A stretch of DNA of 53,823 nt, from positions 1-53,823 of the forward strand of contig CAMJDC010000002.1 of assembly GCA_946404285.1 (NCBI GenBank), in the 5' to 3' direction. A program made the translations under genes and the position numbers. The stretch is from an uncultured bacterium (GTDB lineage Bacteria; Patescibacteriota; Gracilibacteria; Absconditabacterales; Absconditicoccaceae). Below are positions 1-11,935 of the stretch, one piece after another (the stretch's first letter is position 1; each line of letters starts with the position of its first letter). Below the pieces are notes generated by a model that had not been told where the DNA came from, searched no databases, and saw only the letters and a list, made by a program, of their open reading frames with translations.

Positions 1-530
1 GTATAAGCATTTTTATCTACTTTAATCCAAGAAGGAACTTTTACACTATTTTTAGCATTTGTAGCATATAATGGTGATTTTTTAAGTCCATCACGAAGAG
101 CTATCTTATCTCCTGGTTTAAGGAATGTAGATGGAACATTATGTTTTACTCCATTAAGAGTGAAGTGTCCATGTACAACCATTTGTCTAGCTTGCATAAT
201 TGTCTGAGCTAATCCTGAACGAAGAACGATTACATCCATTCTTCTCTCCAAGAATTGAAACAAAGCAAAGTCGTGACTAATATTTTGGTTTTTAGCATAT
301 TGAGATGCAGTAACCTTAACTATCTTAGCAAACTGTTTCTCTGAAAGAAGATATGATCTCTTGAGAAGTTGTTTATTTCTCAAAAGCTTTCCATATTCAG
401 AATTTCTTTGCATAGAAGATCCATGTTGTCCTGGTGTAGTTTTTCTTTGTTTCAAGTTGTACTTTGCAGAACCAAAGATATTCACACCTTCTCTTCTACA
501 TAATCTCAATTTTGCTCAAGTATATTTCAT
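1..530 (-). CDS. rpsD: 30S ribosomal protein S4 (3' end truncated by window)
   Basis: Translation [37 protein letters not shown]... with TGA=Gly; S4 family sequence. Confidence 0.95.
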
Positions 531-603
531 TTTTACAAGCAAATAATAATAAAGAATATTTTAAATTTTCGTAAATCAAAGCAATAAGATAAGAAAAATC
601 CGA

Positions 604-990
604 TTAATTTCTCTTTGGTCTTAGTCCTTTACATCCTCCAAATTGAATTGGAGTTTCTTCTCTAATATATTGAATATCAATCACTCCAATCTCATTGATA
701 GCTTTGAATACCCCATCTCTTGCCATCCCAGTTCCTCTAAAAACTAATCCAATTTCTTTAAGTCAAAGAGCTTGAGCTTCTTTAAGTAATTGTTTAGTTA
801 AAACTTCAGCAGCATATGGAGTAGACTTTTTAGAACCTTTATATCAAACTTTTCCAGTTCCTCCTCCAACTATTTTATTTCACTCTGCATCAACGATTGT
901 AATAAGAGTGTTGTTAGATGTAGTATGTACGTGAACTACTCCACTTACTACCTTTACATCCTTTTTCTTTGCTTTTGCCTTTACTACCAT
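604..990 (-). CDS. rpsK: 30S ribosomal protein S11
   Basis: C-terminus GCKGLRPKRN and ribosomal operon context. Confidence 0.93.
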
Positions 991-1019
991 TGTAATTATC
1001 TAGGATAATATGAATAAAA

Positions 1020-1394
1020 TTATTTCTTAATTGTAGGTCTAACTTTAGATCTTCAAAGAAGTTTCTTTGCAGTTTTTGCATTTTTACGAGTCAATTGTCC
1101 TCTAACAGGCAATCCGAGATTGTGTCTCATTCCTCTATAACATTTGATTTCCTTTAATCTTTTAATTGCAGCAGCAACTTCTCTTTTAAGATCAGATTCA
1201 AGAACGTAATTTTTTAGTTCATCAGAAATCTTCTTTTGATCTTCCTCAGTTAAATCTTTAACTTTTTTCATTGGATTGATTCCAACTTTAGTCAAAATCT
1301 TTTGAGATCTGATTCTTCCAATCCCGTAAATATTTGTAAGTGCAATCCATGTTGATTTTTCATCAGGAAGCACATGTCCCATTATTCTAAACAT
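1020..1394 (-). CDS. rpsM: 30S ribosomal protein S13
   Basis: MFRIMGHVLPDEKSTWIALTNIYGIGRIRS...RGMRHNLGLPVRGQLTRKNAKTAKKLLGRSKVRPTIKK; the TGA that ends the track ORF is read as Gly. Confidence 0.95.
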
Positions 1395-1421
1395 ACTTTT
1401 CAATAAGAAGAAATATAAAAA

Positions 1422-1538
1422 TTATCCTTGTCTAGCTTTATGTCTAGGATTTTTTTTGCAAGTAACGTATAATCTACCTTTTCTCTTAACGATCTGGCAG
1501 TACATGCATCTTTTTTTGAGAGATGATACAACTTTCAT
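1422..1538 (-). CDS. rpmJ: 50S ribosomal protein L36
   Basis: [38 protein letters not shown]. Confidence 0.95.
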   Translation of the reverse strand: MKVVSSLKKRCMYCQIVKRKGRLYVTCKKNPRHKARQG

Positions 1539-1576
1539 GATACGTAAATTATGATAAATAAATATTAAATCTGATT

Positions 1577-1831
1577 TTATTCATTGTCATCTTCAGACTG
1601 ATGATTAGCTGGATTATATCTATACGTTATACGTCACTGACTCATATCGTATTGATTTACCTCAACTTTTACCCAATCTCATTCAATCACAGATATGTGT
1701 GACTGCTTCATCTTTCATGCTTTGTAACACATAATAACCACTTCCATATCTTTAAGTTTTACTCTAAACTTTCATGCTGGAAGCACTTCAACTACTTCAC
1801 CATCTAACTCTAGGATTCAAGTTTTTGCCAT
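1577..1831 (-). CDS. infA: Translation initiation factor IF-1
   Basis: [58 protein letters not shown]. Confidence 0.9.
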
Positions 1832-2148
1832 TACGCCACGATACTTTTAATAGTTAAAATCGTTTCTGTAGGTCTAAATCCTCTCTTTCTAAAATATCTA
1901 GTTTTTCTCTTGAACTTCAATACATCTACCTTTTCTCATTTCTGAGTAGTTCAAACTATAGCCTCCACTTTAGCTCACTTTACGAACGGAGTTCCTACTT
2001 TTACAGTAGTTCCTTCTTCATCAAATACAGCCAAAACTTCGTCTATAGTCATTTTATCTCACTCTTTTTGAGAAAGGTTATCTACAGTAAGTTCTGTTCA
2101 TTCAGAAACTATATACTGATGTCCTTGTAATTTAATAACTGCGTACAT
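1831..2148 (-). CDS. rplU: 50S ribosomal protein L21
   Basis: MYAVIKLQGHQYIVSEGTELTVDNL...KRKTRYFRKRGFRPTETILTIKSI; stop overlaps infA start (TAATG). Confidence 0.92.
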
Positions 2149-2182
2149 ACTAAACACACATTAACATAAATAAAAGCATCGA

Positions 2183-2446
2183 CTAAACTATTTTTCCTAA
2201 TTGAGCCAATGTATTATATTTTTTCTTATTCTTACGATATGAATCTGAAACAATAGCTCTAATTCTCTTATATCTACGAGAAGAAGGGAAATCATATGTA
2301 ACAGTTTTACGATAATGTTTTGTCCCATATGTTTTTTGCTTCTTTGCTATATCCAAAATATGAGAAGATCGTAATTCCTTCTTGTAAAATGAGATCATTC
2401 TTTCATTAGTATTAAGATCTCCAGCTCTCCATACAGTAAATCACAT
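2183..2446 (-). CDS. Small basic protein in ribosomal operon; possible divergent bS21
   Basis: MGFTVWRAGDLNTNERMISFYKKELRSSHILDIAKKQKTYGTKHYRKTVTYDFPSSRRYKRIRAIVSDSYRKNKKKYNTLAQLGKIV; arrangement resembles bS21 only weakly. Confidence 0.4.
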
Positions 2447-2507
2447 AACTTGTAAACAATAGATATAAAAGTCTGATTATTTATTTTTTAGCACATTATG
2501 TTTAATG

Positions 2508-2594
2508 TGCCGGGGACCGGAATCGAACCGGCACGGGAGTATAAGTCCCAAAGGATTTTAAGTCCTTCGTGTCTACCAATTCCACCACCCCGGC
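2508..2594 (-). tRNA. tRNA-Leu(TAA)
   Basis: Class II cloverleaf; anticodon loop CTTAAAA. Confidence 0.95.
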
Positions 2595-2646
2595 ATATAG
2601 AATTCCGAGCCTAGACTAAGAATTCTTTATTGGTAGATTTTAACGA

Positions 2647-2994
2647 CTATTTTGTAACTTCGTCACAGATTTTATTGAACACTTCAGGGAATGCTACAGC
2701 TATATTTGATAATACTTTTCTATTCAAATCAATATTCTTTGTATAGCATTGATTCATAAATGTTGAATATTTTAATCCCTTCTCGCGTAAAGATGCATTC
2801 AATCTTTCAATCCATAATCTACGAAAATCCCTTTTCTTGAGTCTACGAGATGTGTAAGCGTGTTGACCTTGTTTGATTAAAGCCTGTCTTACCTGATTGT
2901 AAACCTTACTACGACCTTGACGGAATCATTTTGCTTGAGATAGATATTTCTTATGTTTTCTCTGTCTCTGAAGTCCATTTGTAACTCTTACCAT
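2647..2994 (-). CDS. rplT: 50S ribosomal protein L20
   Basis: MVRVTNGLQRQRKHKKYLSQAKGFRQGRSKVYNQVRQALIKQGQHAYTSRRLKKRDFRRLWIERLNA. Confidence 0.96.
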
Positions 2995-3040
2995 GATTGA
3001 TAATTCAAACAAATAAAGTAAATCTGATTTCTATTTTTGA

Positions 3041-3232
3041 TTAATGAAGTAATCATTTAACACTCTTTGCTACCTGTGGAGCAAGTTCTTTTCCATAACG
3101 GAACTTTTTATTAGTCTTTCATTTATTTGTAAGTAAATGATTATTACAAGATTTTTTACATAAAACTTTTCCTGTTCTAGTAACCTTGAATCTTTTTCCT
3201 GCTCACGAATGAGTCTTCAATTTTGTTGCCAT
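3041..3232 (-). CDS. rpmI: 50S ribosomal protein L35
   Basis: MATKLKTHSGAGKRFKVTRTGKVLCKKSCNNHLLTNKGKTNKKFRYGKELAPQVAKSVK, then TGA(Gly)-LLH-TAA. Confidence 0.92.
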
Positions 3233-3243
3233 GGAATTACCAA

Positions 3244-3900
3244 CTATTTAGCAAATAAAATAATACTATATCACTGAGCTTCTTTCTTTGGAGTATCATA
3301 TTGAGCACGTCCAAATTGCGAAAGCTGCTCTTTAGCATATTCAATTTTTTCTAATGCCTTATCCGCATACATTTTTTCTCTTCATTTGAGTTTTATACTT
3401 ATCTTAACACTTGTTCATGATTTAAGGAATTCCTCAGCTTTCTTAAGTTTGAGAGCTAAATCATTATCTCATATCGCATAAGAAAGTTTTATTTCCTTAG
3501 TCTCACGTGATTTTTGTTGTTTTTTTCTTTCCTTTTCTTCTTTTCACTTCTGATACATATATTTTCAGTAATCAGTCATTCTAACCGTAGACTGCATCTT
3601 ATCTGGATCATAACTCATCTGAACCAAATCCAGTCAAGCTTGTTCAGCCATTTCTAATGCTACCCTACGAGGAAATGTTCACAAATTCTTTTTCTCATCA
3701 TCAATTATCATAATCGTAGGAGCCTTTATCTGATCATTCACATATATAATCTTTGCTTTAGGATTTTGCGAATCATAAGATCCACCATTTCATCTCTGAT
3801 TTTCTCCTCCGCGAGAATACCCTCCAGAATTTTGTCCCGAGTAATTCTTGCCTCCATTTGCATTATAAGGCTTCTTTTGATATCACTGATTTTGATCCAT
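3244..3900 (-). CDS. infC: Translation initiation factor IF-3 with Gly/Asn-rich N-terminal extension
   Basis: MDQNQGYQKKPYNANGGKNYSG...VNDQIKAPTIMIIDDEKKNLGTFPRRVALEMAEQAGLDLVQMS...VRMTDYGKYMYQK; infC-rpmI-rplT order. Confidence 0.93.
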
Positions 3901-3970
3901 ACAACACAAACCCAAATAAAATCAAAGATTTTGACCACTTCGAGATTATCATTTACAATGATGAAATACT

Positions 3971-4044
3971 CGCTCCCGGCGGGGGTCGAACCCGCGATTT
4001 CCACCGTGAGAGGGTGGCGTCCTAGACCACTAGACCACGAGAGC
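3971..4044 (-). tRNA. tRNA-Glu(CTC)
   Basis: Cloverleaf; anticodon loop CTCTCAC; acceptor GCTCTCG/CGGGAGC. Confidence 0.93.
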
Positions 4045-4079
4045 ATGCTGAAGCGGTCTGAATGAACTAATTTAACATT

Positions 4080-4151
4080 TACCCTTGCTGGGGATCGAAC
4101 CCAGATCCACAGCTTAGAAGGCTGTTGTTCTATCCATTGAACTACAAGAGC
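4080..4151 (-). tRNA. tRNA-Arg(TCT)
   Basis: Cloverleaf; anticodon loop CTTCTAA. Confidence 0.9.
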
Positions 4152-4162
4152 TCAAAAAAAAC

Positions 4163-4235
4163 TGGACTCTAGGGGAGTCGAACCCCTGACCTACTGCGTG
4201 CAAAGCAGTCGCTCTACCAACTAAGCTAAGAGCCC
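4163..4235 (-). tRNA. tRNA-Ala(TGC)
   Basis: Cloverleaf; anticodon loop TTTGCAC. Confidence 0.94.
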
Positions 4236-4260
4236 ATAAATTTAGTTAAAGATTACAATT

Positions 4261-4343
4261 TGGGGAGAATAGGATTTGAACCTATGTAGCCGTGAGGCGT
4301 CAGATTTACAGTCTGATGCAATTGACCGCTCTGCCATCTCCCC
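4261..4343 (-). tRNA. tRNA-Tyr(GTA)
   Basis: Class II cloverleaf with long variable arm; anticodon GTA. Confidence 0.93.
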
Positions 4344-4373
4344 ATATAGCTGTTTTAATGAACAACATTTTTA

Positions 4374-4610
4374 CTAGAATCCAGACGAACCAACATTAGT
4401 AGGATCCGACAATGAAATAATTCAAAACAACACCAATCACCCAATTATAAACAATCACAATCAAAGTAACACCCACATTTGTCTAGTTCCACCTATCTTC
4501 TCATCCGCTCGTTTATTCCTTCAAAAAATCTCTACCAACCTCGCTGAATAATATACCATAACTCAACCCAAAACCATAATAACAAGTCAAAGTATGATAC
4601 GTCCAAACAT
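4374..4610 (-). CDS. Small membrane protein, two predicted TM segments
   Basis: MFGRIILGLVIMVLGGVMVYYSARLVEIFGRNKRADEKIGGTRQMWVLLGLGLFIIGWLVLFGIISLSDPTNVGSSGF; eight in-frame TGA codons. Confidence 0.75.
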
Positions 4611-4641
4611 TTCCAAAAACACAAAGGATAAACGTTAAGAC

Positions 4642-4715
4642 AGCGGATAACGGGACTTGAACCCGTACAAGCAGAGCTGAAGTCTGCTATGCTACACCAA
4701 CTACATCATATCCGC
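4642..4715 (-). tRNA. tRNA-Gly(TCA), decodes UGA
   Basis: GCGGATATGATGTAGTTGGTGTAGCATAGCAGACTTCAGCTCTGCTTGTACGGGTTCAAGTCCCGTTATCCGCT; anticodon loop CTTCAGC, G1-C72/C2-G71, U73 discriminator as in bacterial tRNA-Gly. Confidence 0.95.
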
Positions 4716-4967
4716 AAAGCATTTTCCAACTGCTATAATAAACAGTATCAGAGTATATACAAAAATCAGAATAAAAATCAAGAGCATTTTATATCATTTT
4801 ATATATTTTTTTAAAAAATGGTTGTAAAAAATAAAAGGTATGTTCTTATGCTTAAATTTTTAAAAATTTTTTTGAAGAATTTTAATAGGTAAAATGCCAA
4901 AAAAAGAAAACACCAAAAAAGTGACTTTTAATAAACTAAGTTAAAATCTGATTTTTATTTATAATTT

Positions 4968-7679
4968 TTAATAAACTTTAAAATCAATCATACCATCAAC
5001 CTGCTGAACAATATCAAATTCAAGAGTCAGTTTTACAGAAAATATTCATTTATCTTTAAAAGTATGTGTAACTTGCGAACAAGCTCTTCATTTACACGTA
5101 ACAGGAGAACTTCCATCTCCAAAATCTCGAGTCATTTTCTCAGGCAATCAATCAAACGAAGCCTCAAACACAACCTCTTTATCAACTGGAGCCTGCCTTG
5201 ATGGATGAGAAATAGAAGCAATATCAACATTTATCAATCATTTTTTCACATTTAATATTGGTCACGATATTTCCAAACTTCTCTGCTGTAATGTACGAAT
5301 TGTAACTTTTGGCTGAAATATTCAATTTTCGTTTTCATAATCGTAATTATAAGTATGAGCAACAACTCCATTCTGTAAATGCTCTTTTATTTCTCAATCT
5401 CCAAAATCCCACGTAAAAAATACTATTTCATCTCATGGAACATTTACCTCAGTTTTTGAAGCATCCAGAATAACCGTCAAAGGCTCAAATCATTCAGATA
5501 CTGGTTGTTTAGTTTCATTTGAGGTTACTGTCAATTTTCACAAGATTTCCGGTTTTTCCACTGTAATTTTTATTTCTTCAGTCTCTTCATCCATTCACCT
5601 ACCAACATCTGAAGTAACTATCCTTAAATAATAAACTCACTCATCCAAAATATCAAAAGAATAAGTATCATCATCATTCAATAAAGGTTTATCATCCAAA
5701 TATACAGCTTTTTTCAAAGTATTACTAGTTGGTGTTATAGATCTTATTTGCAACTGAAATTTTTGCGGAGGTGTATCTATAAATATATCCGTACAACCAC
5801 TATATTCCGTTCCTTTCGAAGAACACATTTCCTTAAACTTAGACGTACTTTTATCTTCAGTCATTAACAAATATTGAACATCAAATGTTTCTTTTTTCAA
5901 CTGAATCAAATCAGAATCACATTGTCATTGCTTTCAATCAACCGTAACATAATCAAGCACTACTTCATAATTTCATTTTTCCGGAAATGTATAATTAAAT
6001 TCCTGAGATTGATCCTTAAAAACTTCATGTACTTTATTTGTTGATTTATCTTTTATTGTATATTGATAAGAAGAAATTTTTACTGCATCTGACGGATCAA
6101 CAAATTCAGTAGATATATTATATTTTGATGTTCATGGAAAATTTTCGACCTCTATCCAACACACAGGAAGATCACTTGGAATCACTCTTACTGGGAAAGT
6201 ATAAACAAATCCCCCTATATCTGGAAATGTAAAATATGCATGATACACTTGAGGAATCCTATACGAATAATCAAATGTTACCTGATTCTCCCTATCTATT
6301 TCTCAATCTCAATCCAAATCTGCAGTAACATTATAATAATTTTCCCCGAAATCAATAAAGACCTGCGTTGTATCTACAGACATTTTTGCTGGAGCCTTAC
6401 CCAAATTAAACTCTCAATTTGTTGGCAATATCCTATTTACCCTATTATTAGAAGAACTGCTAGAACTTGTCGTCAAAGAAACTATTATCTCCGAATCAAA
6501 ATCTAAAGGTTTTCATGAATCATCATTCGATACAACTTCAGTATTACTTTTTCCATAAATATCAATATAATCTATTTCAAGTAAATAATAATAAGTTCCC
6601 TTCTCTCAATACAAACAAGTTCAATTAAATGGAATTTCTGAATCTTTTTTAAGACGAGAAAGGTCTGAAAGCTCTAAAACCTGATTTTGACCATTTTCAC
6701 ATAATAGCCTAATTGACTGAATCGTTATATTCTGTCACAAATATTTATACTGATACTCAAACAATTTATCAGTTCTTAAAGTAAAGGCAAATTCTGCAGG
6801 AGCAATTAATGGATAAGCCATTCCAAATTCTCCATTAGAATCATAACGAAAATTAAATTCATCTCATGGATTTACAACTTTACCAACAAGATATGGTTGA
6901 ACTATTGGCAGATTAACCACAGTTTCTTCTACCACAATTTTATTTATCCATCAAAAAACTAATCACATTAATACTCATACTCACGTTGCTCACACAATTC
7001 ATCAAACCAATCACCATAAATATTTTTTCTTTGATTGATTTTTTACAGTTATTAACCTATAAATATTAGCAACAATCACTCCAAGCATCAAAATAATAAT
7101 ACTTCAAAACAACAAAGCTGAAAAAAGCATAAGAAATGTCTTAGCCACTCCTGCCTTCACTCATATTCACACTAAAGCATCTGGATTCTTAATCAATGAA
7201 GTTAATGTTACTCAAAAACCTGTAAATATTAAAAGTAACACAACTCCACATCCAATTGCTAATTTTTTGAAAGAAAAATTGATTTTTGCTCATTTTTTCA
7301 CTTCCGTTGGTTTTTTTACTTGAACTTGAGTATATCATAATGCTTGTAATTGTTGTTTTCCTTGAACAAAAAGTGCATTAAGTTTATCTAATTGTTTCTG
7401 TATTTCATTTTGTTGTTCAATTGGTAAATTTTGTGCATTTCTAACATAATCAAGAAGATCATTGTATTGTTTTTGATATTGCTGTTGCTGAACAAGTAAC
7501 TGCTGAATCTGCATAGATACGCTAGGTTGTTCCACAGATTGTGTTTGTCATTCCTGAACCTGCTGTTGTTCTTGAACAAATTGTTGTTCTTGTTGTCATT
7601 GAACAGATTGCTGAACTTGTTCAGGTTGTGGCTGAACAGGTTGTTGATTTAAATTCTGATTTGTTTGGTTTTCTTCCAT
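4968..7679 (-). CDS. Large membrane protein with Gln-rich N-terminus, TM region and PKD-like ectodomain
   Basis: MEENQTNQNLNQQPVQPQPEQVQQSVQ...; TM segments; FFTWDFGDGEIKEHLQNGVVAHTYNY and TRDFGDGSSPVTCKG...VTHTF PKD-type repeats. Confidence 0.82.
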
Positions 7680-7715
7680 TTTTGTTTTATTCAAGGAAAT
7701 AAAGTTCCTACTCTA

Positions 7716-7758
7716 ATTATATTCAGAAATACAAAAAAAGTCAAAAAAAATCAGACTT
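7716..7758 (-). promoter_or_regulatory. Sigma70-type promoter for the 4968-7679 gene, embedded in terminator-like hairpin
   Basis: Minus strand AAAAGTCTGATTTTTTTTGACT-N17-TATAAT. Confidence 0.65.
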
Positions 7759-7791
7759 TTATCATTATTTGATTTGACTTTTATGAATATT

Positions 7792-8661
7792 TTAATCTTT
7801 GAATGATGCTTTGACTATACGGATGTTAAAATGAAAGGTTTTTACCTCTTCAAAAGCTAGTTTATCTCAAAATTCTTTTTCTAGAATCTCAACCTGCCAT
7901 GTCATCATTTCTAAAAACATCATTACAAATCAGATTTTTTGTTGAAATTTGAAATCAAAGAGTTGATTGAACATTTTTCTATAAAGGTCTAGTCCATCAT
8001 CTCATCATACAAATGCCATTCTAGGTTCTCGCTTTTGAACGTTATCTGGTGAATTTTCATCAAAAGTTTCATCTGGAATATATGGGAGATTTGCTACTAA
8101 TGTAATAGGTTTAATCGTATCTAACGTCTTATCGGAAATGAAAGAAACTAAATCAGATTGTAAAAATTCTGAATCGTATTTCTTTTCTATCAGATTTTCA
8201 TAATTCTTTTGAGCTACAAAAAGTGCTCCAGTAGAGAGATCGGAAAAGAAAATCTGATCGTATGAATCAGGATTTTGGAGAAGAACTGAAATTCAGAGTA
8301 CTCCACATCATGTTCCTATATCCATCAAAATTCACTTCTGATTTTTAAGATTTTCTTTGGTATATTCTGTCACGGCTGTAATCATATATTCCGTTTCTGG
8401 ACGAGGAATCAGAGTATTTTCATTCACAATAAATGGGACTCAGAAAAAATCTACATGTCCAAGTATGTATTCCATAGGCTTTTTATCTTCTACGTACGAA
8501 CGATAATATGTCAAAATCTGATCCACCTCTGGTCAAGAAACCTCTTTTTCCATTTGGGTTCGCATTTCTTCACGAGAAATTTGGAGAACTTCTTGGATAA
8601 ATTTCTCCAAAACGAATTTTTGTTTATATTCAGAATTCTGTAATAAGTCTTGTAAAAGCAT
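7792..8661 (-). CDS. prmC: Peptide chain release factor N5-glutamine methyltransferase
   Basis: GILMDIGTGCGVLGISVLLQNP, VANLPYIPDET, LIPRPETEYMI motifs. Confidence 0.9.
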
Positions 8662-8858
8662 TATTTACCACCCTTGTTTAAGTAAAAATATCGTGTGTTA
8701 GAATATAGTTATTCAGTTGAAAAACAAGAAAAACAAGAAAAAAAAGACTTATAAAATAAACTATTAAAAAAACCAAAAAAATAAATAGAATTACATTGAC
8801 TTATAACACAAAAAATATATAGTATATAATGTAAAATTCATTTAACACCTTCTAAATC

Positions 8859-10148
8859 ATGTGAAATCGACTAAACAGAATTGAAAACACCATTCATATT
8901 CCTGGTAGAATAATAAAAACATGACTAACCACGTCTGAAGATGTTTTACGTACATTAGGAGCTATTCCAAAAGATATGGGAGATGTTTTAGGGCACACAG
9001 GCAATGAAATTAAAAAAATAATTAAAAGTACTTGGTCAAAAGGAAAACGATATCAAAAAATATGAAACTGTTTATTATGTCCATTTATCACCATATGAGC
9101 TGCCGTAGAATGAGCAATCAGAACTGTAGTAACACCAGCTACAAATTTTGTAAAAAATACATTTACAACTTGAAAAAACACAATAAGTAATACTATAGAT
9201 TCAACATTTTGAAGTATTTTCTCCAAATATCCAGTATCAGATTTTAAATATGAAAAATTGAAAACCGCAAATGTTATAAAAAAGAATAAAAACTGGTTTG
9301 CAAAACGACGATTCGGACGTAAAATATTTCAAGAAAACAAATGAAAAGATAATAAAGAAAACAACACTAAACAACCAAATAAAAAAGTTGATGAAAATAT
9401 AAACAACACAGAAAAAAATAAAGATACTTCTCAAGATAGCACAAATATTTGAAAAACAAAAAAACCTAAAGAAGAAAACAAAGAAAATTCTAAAGAAAAT
9501 TCTGAAATTATAGAAAAAAACGCAGAACACAGATGAGTAAATGAAGCAAAGCAAATATTAGATGATAGTCCTTGTGGAAAAATAATTATTGATTGACTAT
9601 GTGCAAATTATGAAGATTTTTGAATTATATTTAATAATGCAGCAGCATATGGAAGTTGCAATTATGATCATACAATAACAATTTGAACAAAGATGCCTAG
9701 TAGGTCCAGCGAATTAGCCCCATTCAACTGGGAAGATAGAAATCCTGAATTTCAAAAAAAGCATTTATTACTTCATGAACTATGACACTGTACTGTTGCC
9801 TCTCATTCTCAAGAACTTCCTGGAATCCAAAAGTGACTAAATATTATACAACGCTACATCGATGAAAGAAAAAATATAGACTGAAGAACTTTATCTCTGC
9901 TATCGTATAGAAACGATATTTACGAGACAACGTGGGAAAAAGCCAGAGAAGATTTTGTAGAAATGTTAGCTCTACGCATGAATTGAAATTGAAATCTTTG
10001 TAAAAAATACCTAAAATTATTAAGCAATGAAGAACATAGAAGTTTTAGAGAAAGTCATTGACTAACCAAAATAACAAAAGAAGATGCATCAAAGTTGCAA
10101 AATATTTTTGATAGTATAATTAGTTATTACGAGAATTTAAATCATTAG
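8859..10148 (+). CDS. Putative membrane-anchored zinc metallopeptidase (HELGH)
   Basis: MGNWLNRIENTIHIPG...; charged Lys/Asn/Glu-rich linker; HLLLHELGHCTVASHSQE followed by AREDFVEMLALRMN. Confidence 0.7.
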
Positions 10149-10263
10149 ATAAAAACTAATTATCAGTCCGAACAAAGGAAAAATCTAGGTTATACTAGCT
10201 TAAATTTTATCTATTATTTCAAAAAAAATTTTTATATAAAAAATTTTTTTATATAACAATTTT

Positions 10264-10298
10264 TACAACAAAAAAACTCTGACCGAAATCAGAGTTTA
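10264..10298 (-). terminator. Rho-independent terminator downstream of 16S rRNA
   Basis: Minus strand AAACTCTGATTTCGGTCAGAGTTTTTTTG. Confidence 0.88.
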
Positions 10299-10305
10299 AA
10301 TAATC

Positions 10306-10346
10306 CAATAGTACTAGAAAGAAATTGAGTAACCAGACGTACGATA
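10306..10346. repeat. 16S rRNA processing stem, 3' arm
   Basis: caatagtactagaaagaaattgagtaaccagacgtac is near-complementary to 11871-11906. Confidence 0.8.
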
Positions 10347-10364
10347 GGTTATAAGTTGTTTTTT

Positions 10365-11868
<1,504 letters not shown>

Positions 11869-11870
11869 GT

Positions 11871-11906
11871 ATACATCTGTACTCAATCTCTTTCTCGTAC
11901 TATTAA
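11871..11906. repeat. 16S rRNA processing stem, 5' arm
   Basis: gtatacatctgtactcaatctctttctcgtactatt pairs with 10306-10346. Confidence 0.8.
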
Positions 11907-11935
11907 AGATCAAATCTTTGCATGAACTCTCGTCC

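Noticed and set aside
7388-7579. 63-aa minus-strand ORF overlapping 7335-7535
   Set aside because: Alternative frame of the Gln-rich head of the 4968-7679 protein.
9237-9554. Phe-rich minus-strand track ORF
   Set aside because: Antisense to the Lys/Asn-rich linker of the HELGH protein; composition artefact.
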